Source of the DNA: G963677085 sp963677085
GTDB lineage: Bacteria; Planctomycetota; Planctomycetia; Pirellulales; Thermoguttaceae
Assembly (NCBI GenBank): GCA_963677085.2
Contig: CAXXFH010000004.1
Span: 1-64,000, forward strand
Direction: 5' to 3'
Length of the DNA: 64,000 nucleotides
This document shows positions 1 to 8,670 of this stretch, piece after piece. Position numbers and translations under genes: made by a program. Under the pieces are notes generated by a model that saw only the letters and a program-made list of their open reading frames with translations, was not told where the DNA came from and ran no database searches. The number at the start of each line of letters is the position of its first letter. The first letter of the stretch is position 1.

Positions 1-999
1 ACCGTGAGACCTTCGATCACCTCGCCATTCGGTCCGCGAAGCTGTAGACCCGTCTGCAGCGTCTCATCCGGGGCAACTAGAAGAGTGAGCGTCTGCACCG
101 CCTGCAATTCGATTGGGTAGTGATGGCGTTGTCCGGCCGAAGCGACCGTTCCCTCATGGGCACAGCCAACGCGTCATACTTCCCAACGGTTCGATGCGAC
201 GCAATGGCCTAAGGTATTCAATAGGATTTCGTCCGCGTTCTTGCAGCCGAAATCCACCTGGGTCACCGAACAACTAACAGTCACGGTAACCTCCTGGATC
301 ATCGGATATAGCTGACCGATCTCCTGAAGGAACACATCTTCCCAACCATTAACATCGTCGGCTACCAGGTCGGAATCAGAAGCAACCAACACACAGTCTT
401 TGTCCGTCATCACTGATGGAGGCAACGCGATTTCGCCCCATGCGCCCTGGCACCTTCAGGAGTAACGAGCGTGCAATGGACGATGTCCAACTCCCGATCG
501 TAGAGAAATCCCTTTCTAATACCCCCTTCGGTAATCAAGGCAGAAGTTCGTGGCTATCGAACTGAAGGCTATGAATCGACCATCCGCGCTGATTACGGGA
601 TTGTAGCTATCGCCATTGGGCTCTAGGCCATCATAGGTTGGCGCAATTCTCTCTATGGTCTGGGTTTGGCGGTCGAAGACGAAGACATCCGACAGACCAT
701 TCTCATCACCAGCACCCAGATTACTTGCCAACGAAGAGAAAACTATGAAACGTCCGTTACCGCTGATCGCCGGATTCGACACATGACCACCGTCACCACC
801 TAAATTGCCTCGGCTAACGCACTGCATGTTGCCTGTCGGAACGTCATACAGGAACACATCACGAAATGTATTCGTGTCATCCGCCACGAGATTGCTGGCG
901 TGCGAGCAAAACACGATGGCTTGCCCGTCCGCGCTGATTGACGCCCCGTTGGAATAACCATCGGCCTCCTCTCCATTCCAGCCAACGGAAATTCGCCTA

Positions 1000-2159
1000 G
1001 TACGCCTTCCATGAAATTGTTTCCGGTGGTATAAGCACCGGCATGAAGGAACACATTGTACGCCTCAAGGACGAGGCCCGACAGCATTTGCAGGAGTTGG
1101 TGCATACCGGCACGCGATCCGTGCGTGTGGTTCGGCGTGCCTTGATTCTGCTGAAATCAGATGAAGGATTCACGGATGAGGAGATTGCCGAACACGTTGG
1201 TTGCACGGATCGAACTGTTCGCAGTATGCGTAAACGGTTCTGTACCGGGAGTTTAGAGGAAGCGTTGTACGACGCCCCTCGATCCGGTGCTCCGCCCACG
1301 TTTACGCCACGGCAGAAGCAGCAAGTCGTGGCGTTGGCTTGCAGCGATCCGCCGGAGGGCCGCGTCCGCTGGACGCTGGAACTACTCTGCGTGCACGCCG
1401 TGAAACGAGGCTTCGTCGATTCGATCAGCAAGAGCGAGGTTGCGTTGTGGCTGAAAGAGCACGACATGAAGCCATGGCGAAAAAAACATGGTGCATTCCG
1501 AGACTCACCGAAGAGTTTCGCGACAGAATGGAGGACGTCCTCGACCAGTATGAAAAGGCGTTCAACCCGAGAGAACCGTTGATTTGCATGGACGAGCAGC
1601 CGTATCAACTCCTGGACGATACGTGTCCCTTCAAGCCTGCCGTACCAGGCAAGGCGGCTAAGCAGGACTACGAGTATCGTCGTTGCGGCACGTGCAGTAT
1701 CTTTGTCGCCGTTGAGCCGAATGGTGGCAAACGCTTCGTCCAGGCTCGGCGTCATCGCAAACGGGCCGATTTCGCACGATTCGTGCGTGATCTGCTTCAG
1801 CGTTATCCCAAGGCTCGTCGGATTCATTTGGTTCTCGACAACCTCAACACGCACAACGAAAAGTCCCTCATCGAAACGTTTGACGCCACGAAAGCGAAGC
1901 AATCTCTGCGACGCATCGTATGGCACTACACACCCAAGCACGCCAGTTGGCTGAACATGGCAGAAATTGAAATCTCCGTGTTGACCAAGCAATGCCTCGG
2001 GCGACGGATTCCTACAATCGAAGAAGTTCAACGTCATGCGGCGACTTGGGCCCGCGACCGAAATCGCCGCAAAGCCATAATCGACTGGACCTTCAATAAC
2101 AACGACGCCCGCCGAGTGTTCCCGGAACTATACCGGAAGAAACTTGCTGGATGACGTAC
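1000..2159 (+). mobile_element. IS630-family insertion sequence with TA target duplication
   Basis: The element is about 1160 bp. Its ends are imperfect inverted repeats: the left end reads GTACGCCTTCC and the reverse complement of the right end reads GTACGTCATCC. Similarity continues inward to TTCCGG in both ends. It is flanked by TA dinucleotides at 998-999 and 2160-2161, as expected for IS630/Tc1-type insertion. It sits inside the minus-strand LEPR-XLL gene, in the opposite orientation. Confidence 0.9.
1043..2154 (+). CDS. IS630 transposase, made by -1 frameshifting
   Basis: Two overlapping frames encode one transposase. The first (from ATG 1043) has the N-terminal helix-turn-helix region (TDEEIAEHVGCTDRTVRSMRKRF). 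The second carries the DDE catalytic core: D in CMDEQPYQ, D in HLVLDNLNTH and E in SWLNMAEIEIS. The frames join at an A7 run at 1480-1486, read as CGA AAA AAA in frame 0. A -1 slip gives MKPWRKK followed by TWCIPRLTEE, a continuous IS630 protein of about 370 residues. Programmed -1 frameshifting on A-runs is known in this family. All three catalytic acids are present, so the element may be active. Confidence 0.88.
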
Positions 2160-3189
2160 TAGTAATATTCTCCACGCGGTCGCGCAGATAGATTTCCTCT
2201 TGATGACTAATGTATCCCGTTCCCGCCGGAAAAGCGGGATCCAAATTGGACGCATTAGAGGAAAACACCACGTAACGGCCATCTTCGCTAATGCAATCCG
2301 ATCCCGCGTAGCATGGCCTGCTGTTGTAATCGCTCTGCTCACCACTGGTGGCAACGCTGATCAGTTCGGTATCTCCCGTAAGCCGGTCCCGCAGAAAGAC
2401 GTCCGTTTTTCCGTTAGTATCCCCCTCAATGAGATTGCTGGCGAACGACTCGAAGACGACGTAGCGGCCATCCTGACTCAACGTCGGGTAGCGTCCCGAT
2501 CCATTTGCCGGGCTACCATCGAACCCTACATCAATTCGTTCGGTCACCCCCGTCACCCGATCGTAGACATACACCCCGGTGCCCGACGAAGTATCGTCGC
2601 CTTCCACGAGGTTGGTGGCAAAACTGGTGTATGCCACATACCGCCCGTCGCCGCTGATACTGCCGCCGGTGTGAATACTCCCGTCGGCCAGCGACCCATC
2701 GTAGCTCTTGGAAATCAACTCCGTGGTAATCTCCGACGAGTTGGGCGAGGTCTGCCACCAGCCGTCGGGCAGGACCATGGCTACCTGGTGCGTACCGACC
2801 GGCACGCCCGTGATCGTGTAGCTGCCCGATTCATTTGCGGCGGTCGCCGGATCGTCGGCTCGCGTGGTGGCGTACGGCTCCTCGGCGTCGAACTCACCGT
2901 TCTCGTTGAGGTCGACATAGACCACGCGATCGGCCAGCAGTTCTTCCCGCGCGTCGAGCGTCTGGTTGCCGTTGAGATCGAACCACACCGTGCCGGAGAT
3001 CGTGCCCGAGTCGGTCGCTGCCTCTTCGATCAAGATGCCGCCCTCGCCGAGCGGCTGAATCGACAGCAACTCTCGACGCTCCAACTGCTCGGTCAGCAGG
3101 CGGCGGTGGGACGGCTGCGAGGTCGGCCGGGCCTGGCGACGAGCGGAGGAACGTGCAACGGTCGACGAAAAGATGCCTCGATACCACAT

Positions 3190-3640
3190 GGCGGGAGTCT
3201 CTCTGGGATGTCGTCTTCAATCGAGGAAAACGCCGCTGGCGCCACACCCGAGAAGACCACGGCCCAAGGACCACACCTGCCCCCCCGTGCAGCGTCGCTA
3301 TTCAATCATCGACGGTTTCGCAACGGCCGTCAAGGATGGTCCATCAAAGAAGACTCCCGGCCTTAGCCCTGCCGGGTGGGTACAGGTGCAGTCGTTACGA
3401 TTACAGCCAACGAAGACGCGGCTGAGCACTTTGGGCGATGTGCCGTGTTTGCCTCGTGTGGCGATCGCTATTGCTTCGCTCCTCATAGAACCGTTGATGC
3501 TCCGAATAGGAGCCTCGTTGGTCGATCAACGCCGCCTCGCTCGCCAGCTTCGTCGGACCGATTCTCGCATCGAGGCGGAACTACCTCGGGCAGCACGAGT
3601 ACCACCTGCAGGTCATCGTGGAAATGACACCACGACTCGG
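3190..3640. other. Intergenic region with no recognisable gene
   Basis: The region lies between the start of the minus-strand LEPR-XLL gene and the 3' end of the TrmO-like gene. Open frames exist on both strands but show no family motif, signal peptide or ribosome binding site. I see no tRNA, hairpin or repeat. It should contain the promoter of the LEPR-XLL gene, but no clear -35/-10 pair stands out. Confidence 0.5.
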
Positions 3641-4090
3641 CTAGTTCTTGATGTCCAACACCGGCGTATCGGCGAAGGCATCGATCCCCTCGATCTCGAT
3701 GACATTTGCTTTCACCGAAATCACCTTGCATCGGGTCATGGCGATCAGATTGGGACGCACCGGCGAGTGCGTGGCAAACACACCTCGAATCGGATTGGCG
3801 GGATTGCCACGAGGGTGAACCTGGAGTATGGACCGCTTTTCCGGCGTGTCATTGCGGTCGAACCACCACAGTACCCAAATCTCGCTTAGCTCTTCGACGC
3901 CCAGCAGGGCAGGCCGATACTTCTCCTCCACGACAATCGTCGTCCGTCCTTCCGCTTTTCGCACGTAGCCAATCGGGTACACCGTGAACTCCTTGGTCGC
4001 CTGCGGCTGCGAATCGGCGGCTTGGGAAGGTCGAATCGGACAGACGCCAACCACCAGGAACACAAGAATAGCGAGGATTAGGCGTGTCAT
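3641..4090 (-). CDS. TrmO/TsaA-like domain protein with an N-terminal signal peptide
   Basis: The protein has 149 residues from the ATG at 4090; an upstream ATG at 4105 would add five residues. Residues 1-24 form a signal peptide (basic MTR, hydrophobic LILAILVFLVVG, AxA-like end PSQA). The rest follows the TrmO/TsaA (VirR) fold: PIGYVRKAEG near the start, then HPRGNPANPIRGVFATHSPVRPN and GIDAFADTPVLDIKN. The HPRG and SPxRPN segments match the family's SAM and substrate motifs. Cytosolic TrmO methylates t6A37 of tRNA. An exported version cannot do that job, so the substrate is unknown. The C-terminus stops at DIKN, slightly short of the family's usual DIKPY end. It stands alone, divergent from the next gene. 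Confidence 0.75.
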   Translation of the reverse strand: MTRLILAILVFLVVGVCPIRPSQAADSQPQATKEFTVYPIGYVRKAEGRTTIVVEEKYRPALLGVEELSEIWVLWWFDRNDTPEKRSILQVHPRGNPANPIRGVFATHSPVRPNLIAMTRCKVISVKANVIEIEGIDAFADTPVLDIKN

Positions 4091-4304
4091 GGTTTGGGGC
4101 TCCAAATGATAGGTGGGATGTGGGTGCCGTGAACACGTATTGTATCAGCATTGGTTGTTGGTGAAAAACTCCTGGCGGGGCAACGGGATTCCTGATGGCA
4201 GGTAAGGAACATCTCCTCCTGGACGACAACGTGGGAGACAAGCTATGATCTATACAGGCGGCTTCGATCACGAAAATGGTTTCTAACGGCGAGGGACTTT
4301 TCCC

Positions 4305-5162
4305 ATGTCATCGCCACGTCGCACACGAATACCGAAGCGGTTAATAACCGTGCTGATGGTTCTTGCCGTCATCATCGTAGGTTTGGGCGGTGCGGGCTAT
4401 GCCTGGTATCGCCACGCCTTTCCGTATGGCCCGTCCCACTGCTGCCTGAAAGCCTTGGGGCTGACTTTACTCTGCTATGCGGAACATCATGATGGTCATT
4501 TCCCGACAGGGGGCGATTGCCCGGAAGCGTCCTTGAGCTTGCTCTACAGAAGCGACTACGGAATCGACGGTTACATTCTTTGTGGGAAAACGAAATCGGC
4601 TGAAGTGGCGCAAGCGATTCTTGAACGGGGCGAACTTCTTGGTCCCGACACGTGCGACTGGCACTATGTGGAGGGCCTCACGCTAAACGACGATTATCGC
4701 ATTGCCATTGTCTGGGACAAGGTCGGCCTCGGCCACAACGGACAAAGACTGCCACACGGTGGTCACTCGGTACTCCGAATCAGTGGCATGGAGGAAGTGA
4801 TTCCGGCTTCGGAATGGCAACATTTTCTTGAGGAACAAAAGCAACTCCTGGCAGCCAGGACAGAAGCCGCCCGAAAAGGACTACCTGTCTTGACGGCCAA
4901 GGTCCGATTGCCATCTGGTGAAATCGTCGATCACTACGATGGGTCCTACTCGCTTCACAACGCCCAAAAGAGTGCTCATGGAAGCGGAGGAGGAACCTCT
5001 TCTGGCGGAACGCTCCATGCCTGTGTGTTGCAGTGGCACAAATTGCAGGACGGAGTTCACACCTTTCGGCTTTCACTAAATGGTTGGGATTCCAAGCCCG
5101 TGGAAGTCATTGTATCGGACGGGACGGCAACTCCGCCGTCGATTCTGTTCGAGATGCGGTAG
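4305..5162 (+). CDS. Membrane-anchored protein of unknown function
   Basis: The protein has 285 residues. A basic N-terminus (MSSPRRTRIPKR) is followed by one transmembrane helix at about 13-32 (LITVLMVLAVIIVGLGGAGYA), so most of it is probably outside the membrane. The next stretch (HCCLKALGLTLLCYAEHHDGHFPTGG) resembles the segment after the helix in DUF1559/pseudopilin-like planctomycete proteins (LKQLGLALHNYHDAHGRFP), and WDKVGLGHNGQRLPHGGHSVLRI resembles their C-terminal GHSVLR element. The C-terminal third is Gly/Ser-rich and then beta-like. The catalogue of similarity is by eye only. It precedes a second membrane-anchored small protein by 39 bp, so the two may be cotranscribed. Confidence 0.6.
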   Translation: MSSPRRTRIPKRLITVLMVLAVIIVGLGGAGYAWYRHAFPYGPSHCCLKALGLTLLCYAEHHDGHFPTGGDCPEASLSLLYRSDYGIDGYILCGKTKSAEVAQAILERGELLGPDTCDWHYVEGLTLNDDYRIAIVWDKVGLGHNGQRLPHGGHSVLRISGMEEVIPASEWQHFLEEQKQLLAARTEAARKGLPVLTAKVRLPSGEIVDHYDGSYSLHNAQKSAHGSGGGTSSGGTLHACVLQWHKLQDGVHTFRLSLNGWDSKPVEVIVSDGTATPPSILFEMR

Positions 5163-5201
5163 AGGAGAGTAGCTACCGGGGGAGCAGAACAGGTTGTCGA
5201 C

Positions 5202-5651
5202 ATGACCCTAAGCCATCTTGTTCTGGTTGGAATACTGGTCCTTGTAGCGGCGAATATCGCCTGGAATTCGTGGCGAAGTGGCCGAGCTTTCTGCCCTCCG
5301 TTGCCTCAACCCTACCGAAACCGGGAGTCCCTGGAGAACGTGTGGCAACAGCGATTCTCAGATGAGAAGACGAGGCAGGAAGCCGACGCCGTGTTGACGA
5401 TGCTCTGCGATGCTTTTTCGTTCAATTCGGACGACCGATACAGGTTCGTCCCCGACAATCACCTTCACGACATCTACCGAGGTTGCTATCCTCGTTGGAA
5501 GCTGTGGAAACTCGGCGACAACATAGAATTGGAATCGTTCTCCCTGGTACTTCGCAAAGAGTTCGGTGTCGACCTCTCGGAACGGTATCCCGAAGGTACA
5601 CTGGATGAAATCGTTGAAATGGTCATCAACAACAGGCCGACGAAAGGTTGA
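5202..5651 (+). CDS. Small membrane-anchored protein with an acyl-carrier-like (DUF1493-like) domain
   Basis: The protein has 149 residues. A hydrophobic helix at 3-20 (LSHLVLVGILVLVAANIA) is followed by a soluble domain. ADAVLTMLCDAFSFNSDDRYRFVPDNHL then WKLGDNIELESFSLVLRKEFGVDL then TLDEIVEMVI resemble the helical arrangement of DUF1493/acyl-carrier-like proteins. In place of the ACP DSL serine it has ESFS, so carrier function is uncertain. It lies 39 bp after the previous gene and ends 38 bp before the convergent TfoX-like gene. The fold assignment is tentative. Confidence 0.55.
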   Translation: MTLSHLVLVGILVLVAANIAWNSWRSGRAFCPPLPQPYRNRESLENVWQQRFSDEKTRQEADAVLTMLCDAFSFNSDDRYRFVPDNHLHDIYRGCYPRWKLWKLGDNIELESFSLVLRKEFGVDLSERYPEGTLDEIVEMVINNRPTKG

Positions 5652-5689
5652 AGCTATAGGCGTAACCTCCCTTCATTACCTTCGAGCAG

Positions 5690-6019
5690 CTACTTCCTCG
5701 GCAACGTCTCGACAAACTCGACCGCCCGTTCGATCCACGCCCTCAACTGCTGGTCCGTTTCCATACCTTCGGCTTCCACCATGGCCCAACCCTTCATCGG
5801 GCGGCCCGTAATGTTGAATTCAACAACATGGGGTTCCTTCAATGCTGCCTCGGCTTGTTCTGGACCAAGACGAACGATCAGCGAGGTCTGCCAGACGCCC
5901 ACGCACAGGTTGCCGTGAAGCATGAACCCGACGCCGCCAAACATCTTTTTCTCGGTGATCCCACGGCGACCAGCGAACGCATCACGAACACGGCAGCTGA
6001 GGGATTCGCTGTAGGCCAT
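5690..6019 (-). CDS. TfoX N-terminal domain protein
   Basis: The 109-residue protein matches the single-domain TfoX_N family along its length: AYSESLSCRVRDAFAG, the diagnostic EKKMFGGVGFMLHGNLCVGVW, then LIVRLGPEQAEAAL and GRPMKGWAMVEAEG. Stand-alone TfoX_N proteins are widespread and of unclear function. The name comes from the Haemophilus competence regulator, which has an extra C-terminal domain missing here. The start is 3 bp after the stop of the upstream DUF2293 gene, and its AGGAGG ribosome binding site lies inside that gene's 3' end, so the two form a translationally close pair. Confidence 0.88.
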   Translation of the reverse strand: MAYSESLSCRVRDAFAGRRGITEKKMFGGVGFMLHGNLCVGVWQTSLIVRLGPEQAEAALKEPHVVEFNITGRPMKGWAMVEAEGMETDQQLRAWIERAVEFVETLPRK

Positions 6020-6022
6020 GTG

Positions 6023-6709
6023 TTAGTCCCTCCTCGTGCAGTCGGCCCCCAGTGCCGTCCTGAGCGGACATCCTTCCCCGACCGCCTCCCCACGGCGATA
6101 CCGCCCGAGCAACTCTTGGGATCGCTGGGCCAGCATCCGTCGCACTTCCCTCCGTTTGCCGTTGATCCTTGGGATCACCATCGACTCGTAGGCGGTGGTC
6201 TGGTGCCGCATCCACGCAATGACCGCTGCTTCGGCACGCTGCTCGACCGGGATTCGCTTTGTTCGGGCAACCGTGCCGCTGCCGACTGGGGTGGCATGTT
6301 CGGCCACGACACGGGCAAGTCGGCCGGCGATTTCAGCATGGTGGGCATGGAAGGCCAGAAACGTTGTCACTGCTTCGTAGAAGTCTTCGACGTATTCGGC
6401 CTGGGCCTTCTCCCGCCGCCGGGCATCGGCCTCCCTACGCTTGGCATACTGCTCGGTCGAACGCTTGGCCGCCAGTTCAGCGCGAATTCGCTCAATGGTC
6501 GCTGCCGCTGCCCAGACGCCGCGAGAAAAAGTCTTTCGGCCCCTCTTCTCTTGGACGACCCAATGCAAGCCCGCCGCCTTGACCCGACGAGTCAAGGCCG
6601 CATCGCCGGGCGGAAGCAGCGTCCAGCCCTCTGGTACTGCCAGCACCTTTCCATCGGCAGAGCAAACGGAATTCGCAGTGGGGCCAGGGGAAAAGGTGTT
6701 GCTGTTCAT
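6023..6709 (-). CDS. DUF2293 domain protein
   Basis: The protein has 228 residues from the ATG at 6709 (MNSNTFSPG). An open extension to 6955 is low-complexity and probably not translated. VPEGWTLLPPGDAALTRRVK near residue 25 is a characteristic N-terminal block of DUF2293 proteins. The middle is basic and helical (KRREADARRREKAQAEYVEDFYEAV). The C-terminus (AVIAWMRHQTTAYESMVIPRINGKRREVRRMLAQRSQELLGRYR) matches the DUF2293 domain proper, including the H-x-T-x-Y and R-x-R motifs. Function is unknown. The gene leads the TfoX_N gene as a two-gene unit. Confidence 0.8.
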   Translation of the reverse strand: MNSNTFSPGPTANSVCSADGKVLAVPEGWTLLPPGDAALTRRVKAAGLHWVVQEKRGRKTFSRGVWAAAATIERIRAELAAKRSTEQYAKRREADARRREKAQAEYVEDFYEAVTTFLAFHAHHAEIAGRLARVVAEHATPVGSGTVARTKRIPVEQRAEAAVIAWMRHQTTAYESMVIPRINGKRREVRRMLAQRSQELLGRYRRGEAVGEGCPLRTALGADCTRRD

Positions 6710-6805
6710 CGTGTTTTTCGGTTCCCCTATATTTATATTCACAGGCACAAGCGACTTTTTCCAGGCCCGATATCCACAAGTGATGCGCTGTCCGAAATGT
6801 TCCGA

Positions 6806-6910
6806 TCCGAGGTGCCGACTATGGTGCCGAGATTTTGCAGAAGGGTACCGAAATGGGTGCCCGCGTAATGTCCGCGATCTGCATCGATCTGCCGCAATCT
6901 GCAACGAAAG
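6806..6910. repeat. Diverged partial copy of the left module of repeat R
   Basis: This stretch (GTGCCGAC, GGTGCCGAG, GGGTGCCCGCGTA, then GATCTGCATCGATCTGCCGC) repeats in the same order the motifs found at 7142-7202, 18892-18955 and 41775-41848. It is shorter and more diverged. The rest of 6710-6998 holds no gene I can support. Confidence 0.45.
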
Positions 6911-6998
6911 CTGACCCAAGCGTGGGGGTTTCGGCCGATCAGGGGGTCGTCGCAAGGCTTTGACAATTGGCGACTTGCGTGACGTAAGCGCATAAGAG

Positions 6999-7030
6999 AA
7001 GGGCGTTTACGTCGATGCGCAAACGCCCTT
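6999..7030 (-). terminator. Hairpin downstream of the tRNA fragment, probable terminator
   Basis: A perfect 10-bp stem (AAGGGCGTTT at 6999-7008 pairing with AAACGCCCTT at 7021-7030) encloses a 12-nt loop. On the minus strand it is followed by TCTCTTATG, which is moderately U-rich. It begins 9 nt past the 3' end of the tRNA-Arg half and fits its rho-independent terminator. Confidence 0.6.
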
Positions 7031-7038
7031 GCAGAAAG

Positions 7039-7080
7039 TACACCCCAGAGGGCTCGAACCTCTAACCTTCGGTTCCGTAG
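7039..7080 (-). tRNA. tRNA-Arg(ACG) 3' half (partial)
   Basis: The 3' half is well formed. The acceptor strand GGGGTGT plus discriminator A is RC 7039-7046. The T arm is AGAGG-TTCGAGC-CCTCT (RC 7047-7063), the variable loop AGGTT (7064-7068), the anticodon stem 3' strand ACCGA (7069-7073), and the loop CTACGGA with anticodon ACG (7074-7080). Beyond that the sequence changes to repeat R: the 5' strand reads TCAGG instead of the TCGGT needed to pair, and no D arm or 5' acceptor strand (ACACCCC) follows. It is therefore a half gene left at an integration or recombination junction, and probably not functional. Confidence 0.65.
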
Positions 7081-7472
7081 CCTGATGCCCCGGTTCACTA
7101 TCTCTTGACATATTCAAGAGATACGACGCAAGCAGAAAACGGGGTGCCGACAGTGGTGCCCGCTAGTCTTCCGCGTAGGGGTACAATCTGCATCGATCTG
7201 CCGCGAAAACAAGCGTCAGTGGCCTTCTTGAGATCGAAACTCATCTTTCGCTGAGCTGTCGTGTCGGGCTTGTGTTCTTGCCCTGCGCGCCGCCGTTTTC
7301 TCGCCTTTCTTCGAGAACAATAGGCCCAAACCGGTTGTCGCACCTTTCCGCCCGGTAGAGGGAAGGCACGTTTGGCCACGAGGCGCGACACGGCGGCCCG
7401 TGTCGCGAAGGTGGGGCGTGGCGACCAGGTTGGCCGCCTACAATAAGCGACGCGGCAGTCGCCGCGTGTCAA
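7064..7472 (+). repeat. Composite repeat R, copy R1, left module
   Basis: The module starts in the tRNA anticodon arm (CCTTCGGTTCCGTAGCCTGATG), continues through a hairpin (7099-7123), the GTGCCGACAGTGGTGCCCGC block, GATCTGCATCGATCTGCCGC, a Gly/Arg-type low-complexity stretch and ends at CGACGCGGCAGTCGCCGCGTG. The same order occurs from 18816 (R2) and 41693 (R3). R1 has an extra insert of about 80 bp around 7205-7310 relative to the other copies. After 7472 R1 leaves the R2/R3 sequence and continues into transposase genes. The right end of R1 lies at 9373-9446 and 10875-10986. Confidence 0.75.
7099..7123. other. Perfect hairpin in repeat R1
   Basis: The arms TATCTCTTGA (7099-7108) and TCAAGAGATA (7114-7123) pair perfectly over 10 bp around a 5-nt loop. 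The equivalent at 41730-41754 (R3) is also perfect but has C-G where R1 has T-A at the eighth pair. In R2 (18849-18873) the stem keeps eight of ten pairs. Confidence 0.8.
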
Positions 7473-7624
7473 ATGGTGGTGCGATCGTGCTATTCAGGAG
7501 AAAAGGATTGTGGTAAGCCCATTGGAACCAGAAGCAGTTTTCTTTGAACCGGCCCAACGTTTTGAGTGGGGTACCATTCGACGTCACCCGTTGTTTTACG
7601 ACCGGCTGTGAGAATTGTATCAAA

Positions 7625-8620
7625 GTGAAGTGGTTCATTCACCCGCTGTTGGTTCTGATTGCGAATGCGACAGAATCGGAATTGGCGAAGTATGTCGAGT
7701 ACCTGAAGGTCGAGAGCCAGGTCTTGCGGGACCGGTTGCCCAAGAAAATCGACACGACCGAGGCCGAGCGTACAATGCAAGTCCAGAGGCCGAGCGACCA
7801 GCAACCGAAAACTCTCAATGGCGGCAATCGCAAGCCGGACGAGATCCATGAACTGGTGCTGGCGATCCGCAAGGAAACCGGTTGGGGCGGCGGTCGTATC
7901 AAGGGCGAACTCTATCGGCTCGGCTACCGCACGATCGGCCGCACGACGATCAACAACATCCTCCGCAAGCACGGCTTCAAGCCCGAGCCGTTGGGCGATC
8001 CCGACAACACCTGGGCCAGCTTCCTGCGTCGCTATGCCTCGACGCTCTGGGCCTGCGACTTCTTCACCAAGCCGGTGCTCACGATGCACGGCTGGGTCGA
8101 CTACTACGTGCTGTTTTTCATCCACCTGGAAACGCGAAAGGTCCACATCCTGGGCATGACGCCCAATCCGGACGGCGAATGGATGAAGCAGCAAGCCCGC
8201 AATCTGTGCATCTTCTTTGGCGAAATCGATACGCCGCCGAAGTACATCATCCACGACGCCGACACGAAGTTCACCTGGGATTTTCGCAAAATACTCAAGT
8301 CGGAAGGCATAAAACCGGTCCGCATTGGGCCTCGGCGGCCGAATCAAAACGCCATCGCCGAAAGGTGTGTCGGCACAATAAAACGAGAATGCCTCGATCG
8401 ATTCCTGGTCTTCGGTGAGGACCACTTGCGCTACCTCACTGTCCGGTTCGTCGATTATTATCACACGAAGCGCACGCATCGCGGCTTGGACTACCACACG
8501 CCACGGCAGGTTGACACGAGCACGAAGACGGCGACCATCCCGTTGCTCTCAAGGGGCGATCTGGTCCGTCGCGAGTCGCTGGGCGGGGCGCTAAAGTGGT
8601 ACGAGCGGAAGGCAGGCTAG
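7625..8620 (+). pseudogene. DDE transposase (integrase-core family), internally shortened
   Basis: The likely start is GTG 7625 (VKWFIHPLLVLIANATESEL), matching the usual start of this planctomycete integrase-core transposase family; the frame is open upstream to 7544. The rve-type catalytic core is intact: D in LWACDFFTKPV, D in YIIHDADTKFT, E in NAIAERCVGTIKRE, and the end HTPRQVDT...GALKWYERKAG is family-like. The N-terminal helix-turn-helix part is too short: KKIDTTEAER is followed almost directly by RKPDEIHELVLAIRKETGWG, where relatives have about 45 more residues. I infer an in-frame deletion that probably inactivates DNA binding. Confidence 0.7.
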
Positions 8621-8670
8621 GGCGGTTGCTGCGCACTCGCTATTATCGCAAATATTCTCGCACGCACCGG

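Larger units (their letters stand above)
1..3189 (-). pseudogene. LEPR-XLL/PD40-repeat surface protein, split by IS630 and decayed; runs off the window
   Basis: Reading from 3189 downward, the N-terminus carries LERRELLS near residue 40, the planctomycete LEPR-XLL-type motif of large secreted or surface proteins. An SdrD-B-like segment follows (DLNGNQTLDAREE, VYVDLNENGEFDAEEPY), then TolB/PD40-like propeller repeats (ISGDGRYVAYTS, LSQDGRYVVFES, ISEDGRYVVFSS). The frame is cut at 2161 by an IS630 element. Removing the element plus one TA restores one open frame into positions 997-520, with more propeller repeats (ISGNGRFIVFSS, ISADGRFIAFSS). The gene then decays: stops and frame changes at about 520-420 and a TGA at 172-174, after which the same frame continues to position 1 with a segment resembling a PPC-type beta domain (HYPIELQAVQTLTLLV). 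Not functional as it stands. The N-terminal fragment of about 350 residues could still be expressed. Confidence 0.8.

Noticed and set aside
3173..3889. A 238-codon plus-strand open frame between the LEPR-XLL gene and the TrmO-like gene
   Set aside because: No domain, no signal peptide, no ribosome binding site, and it overlaps the TrmO-like gene antisense.
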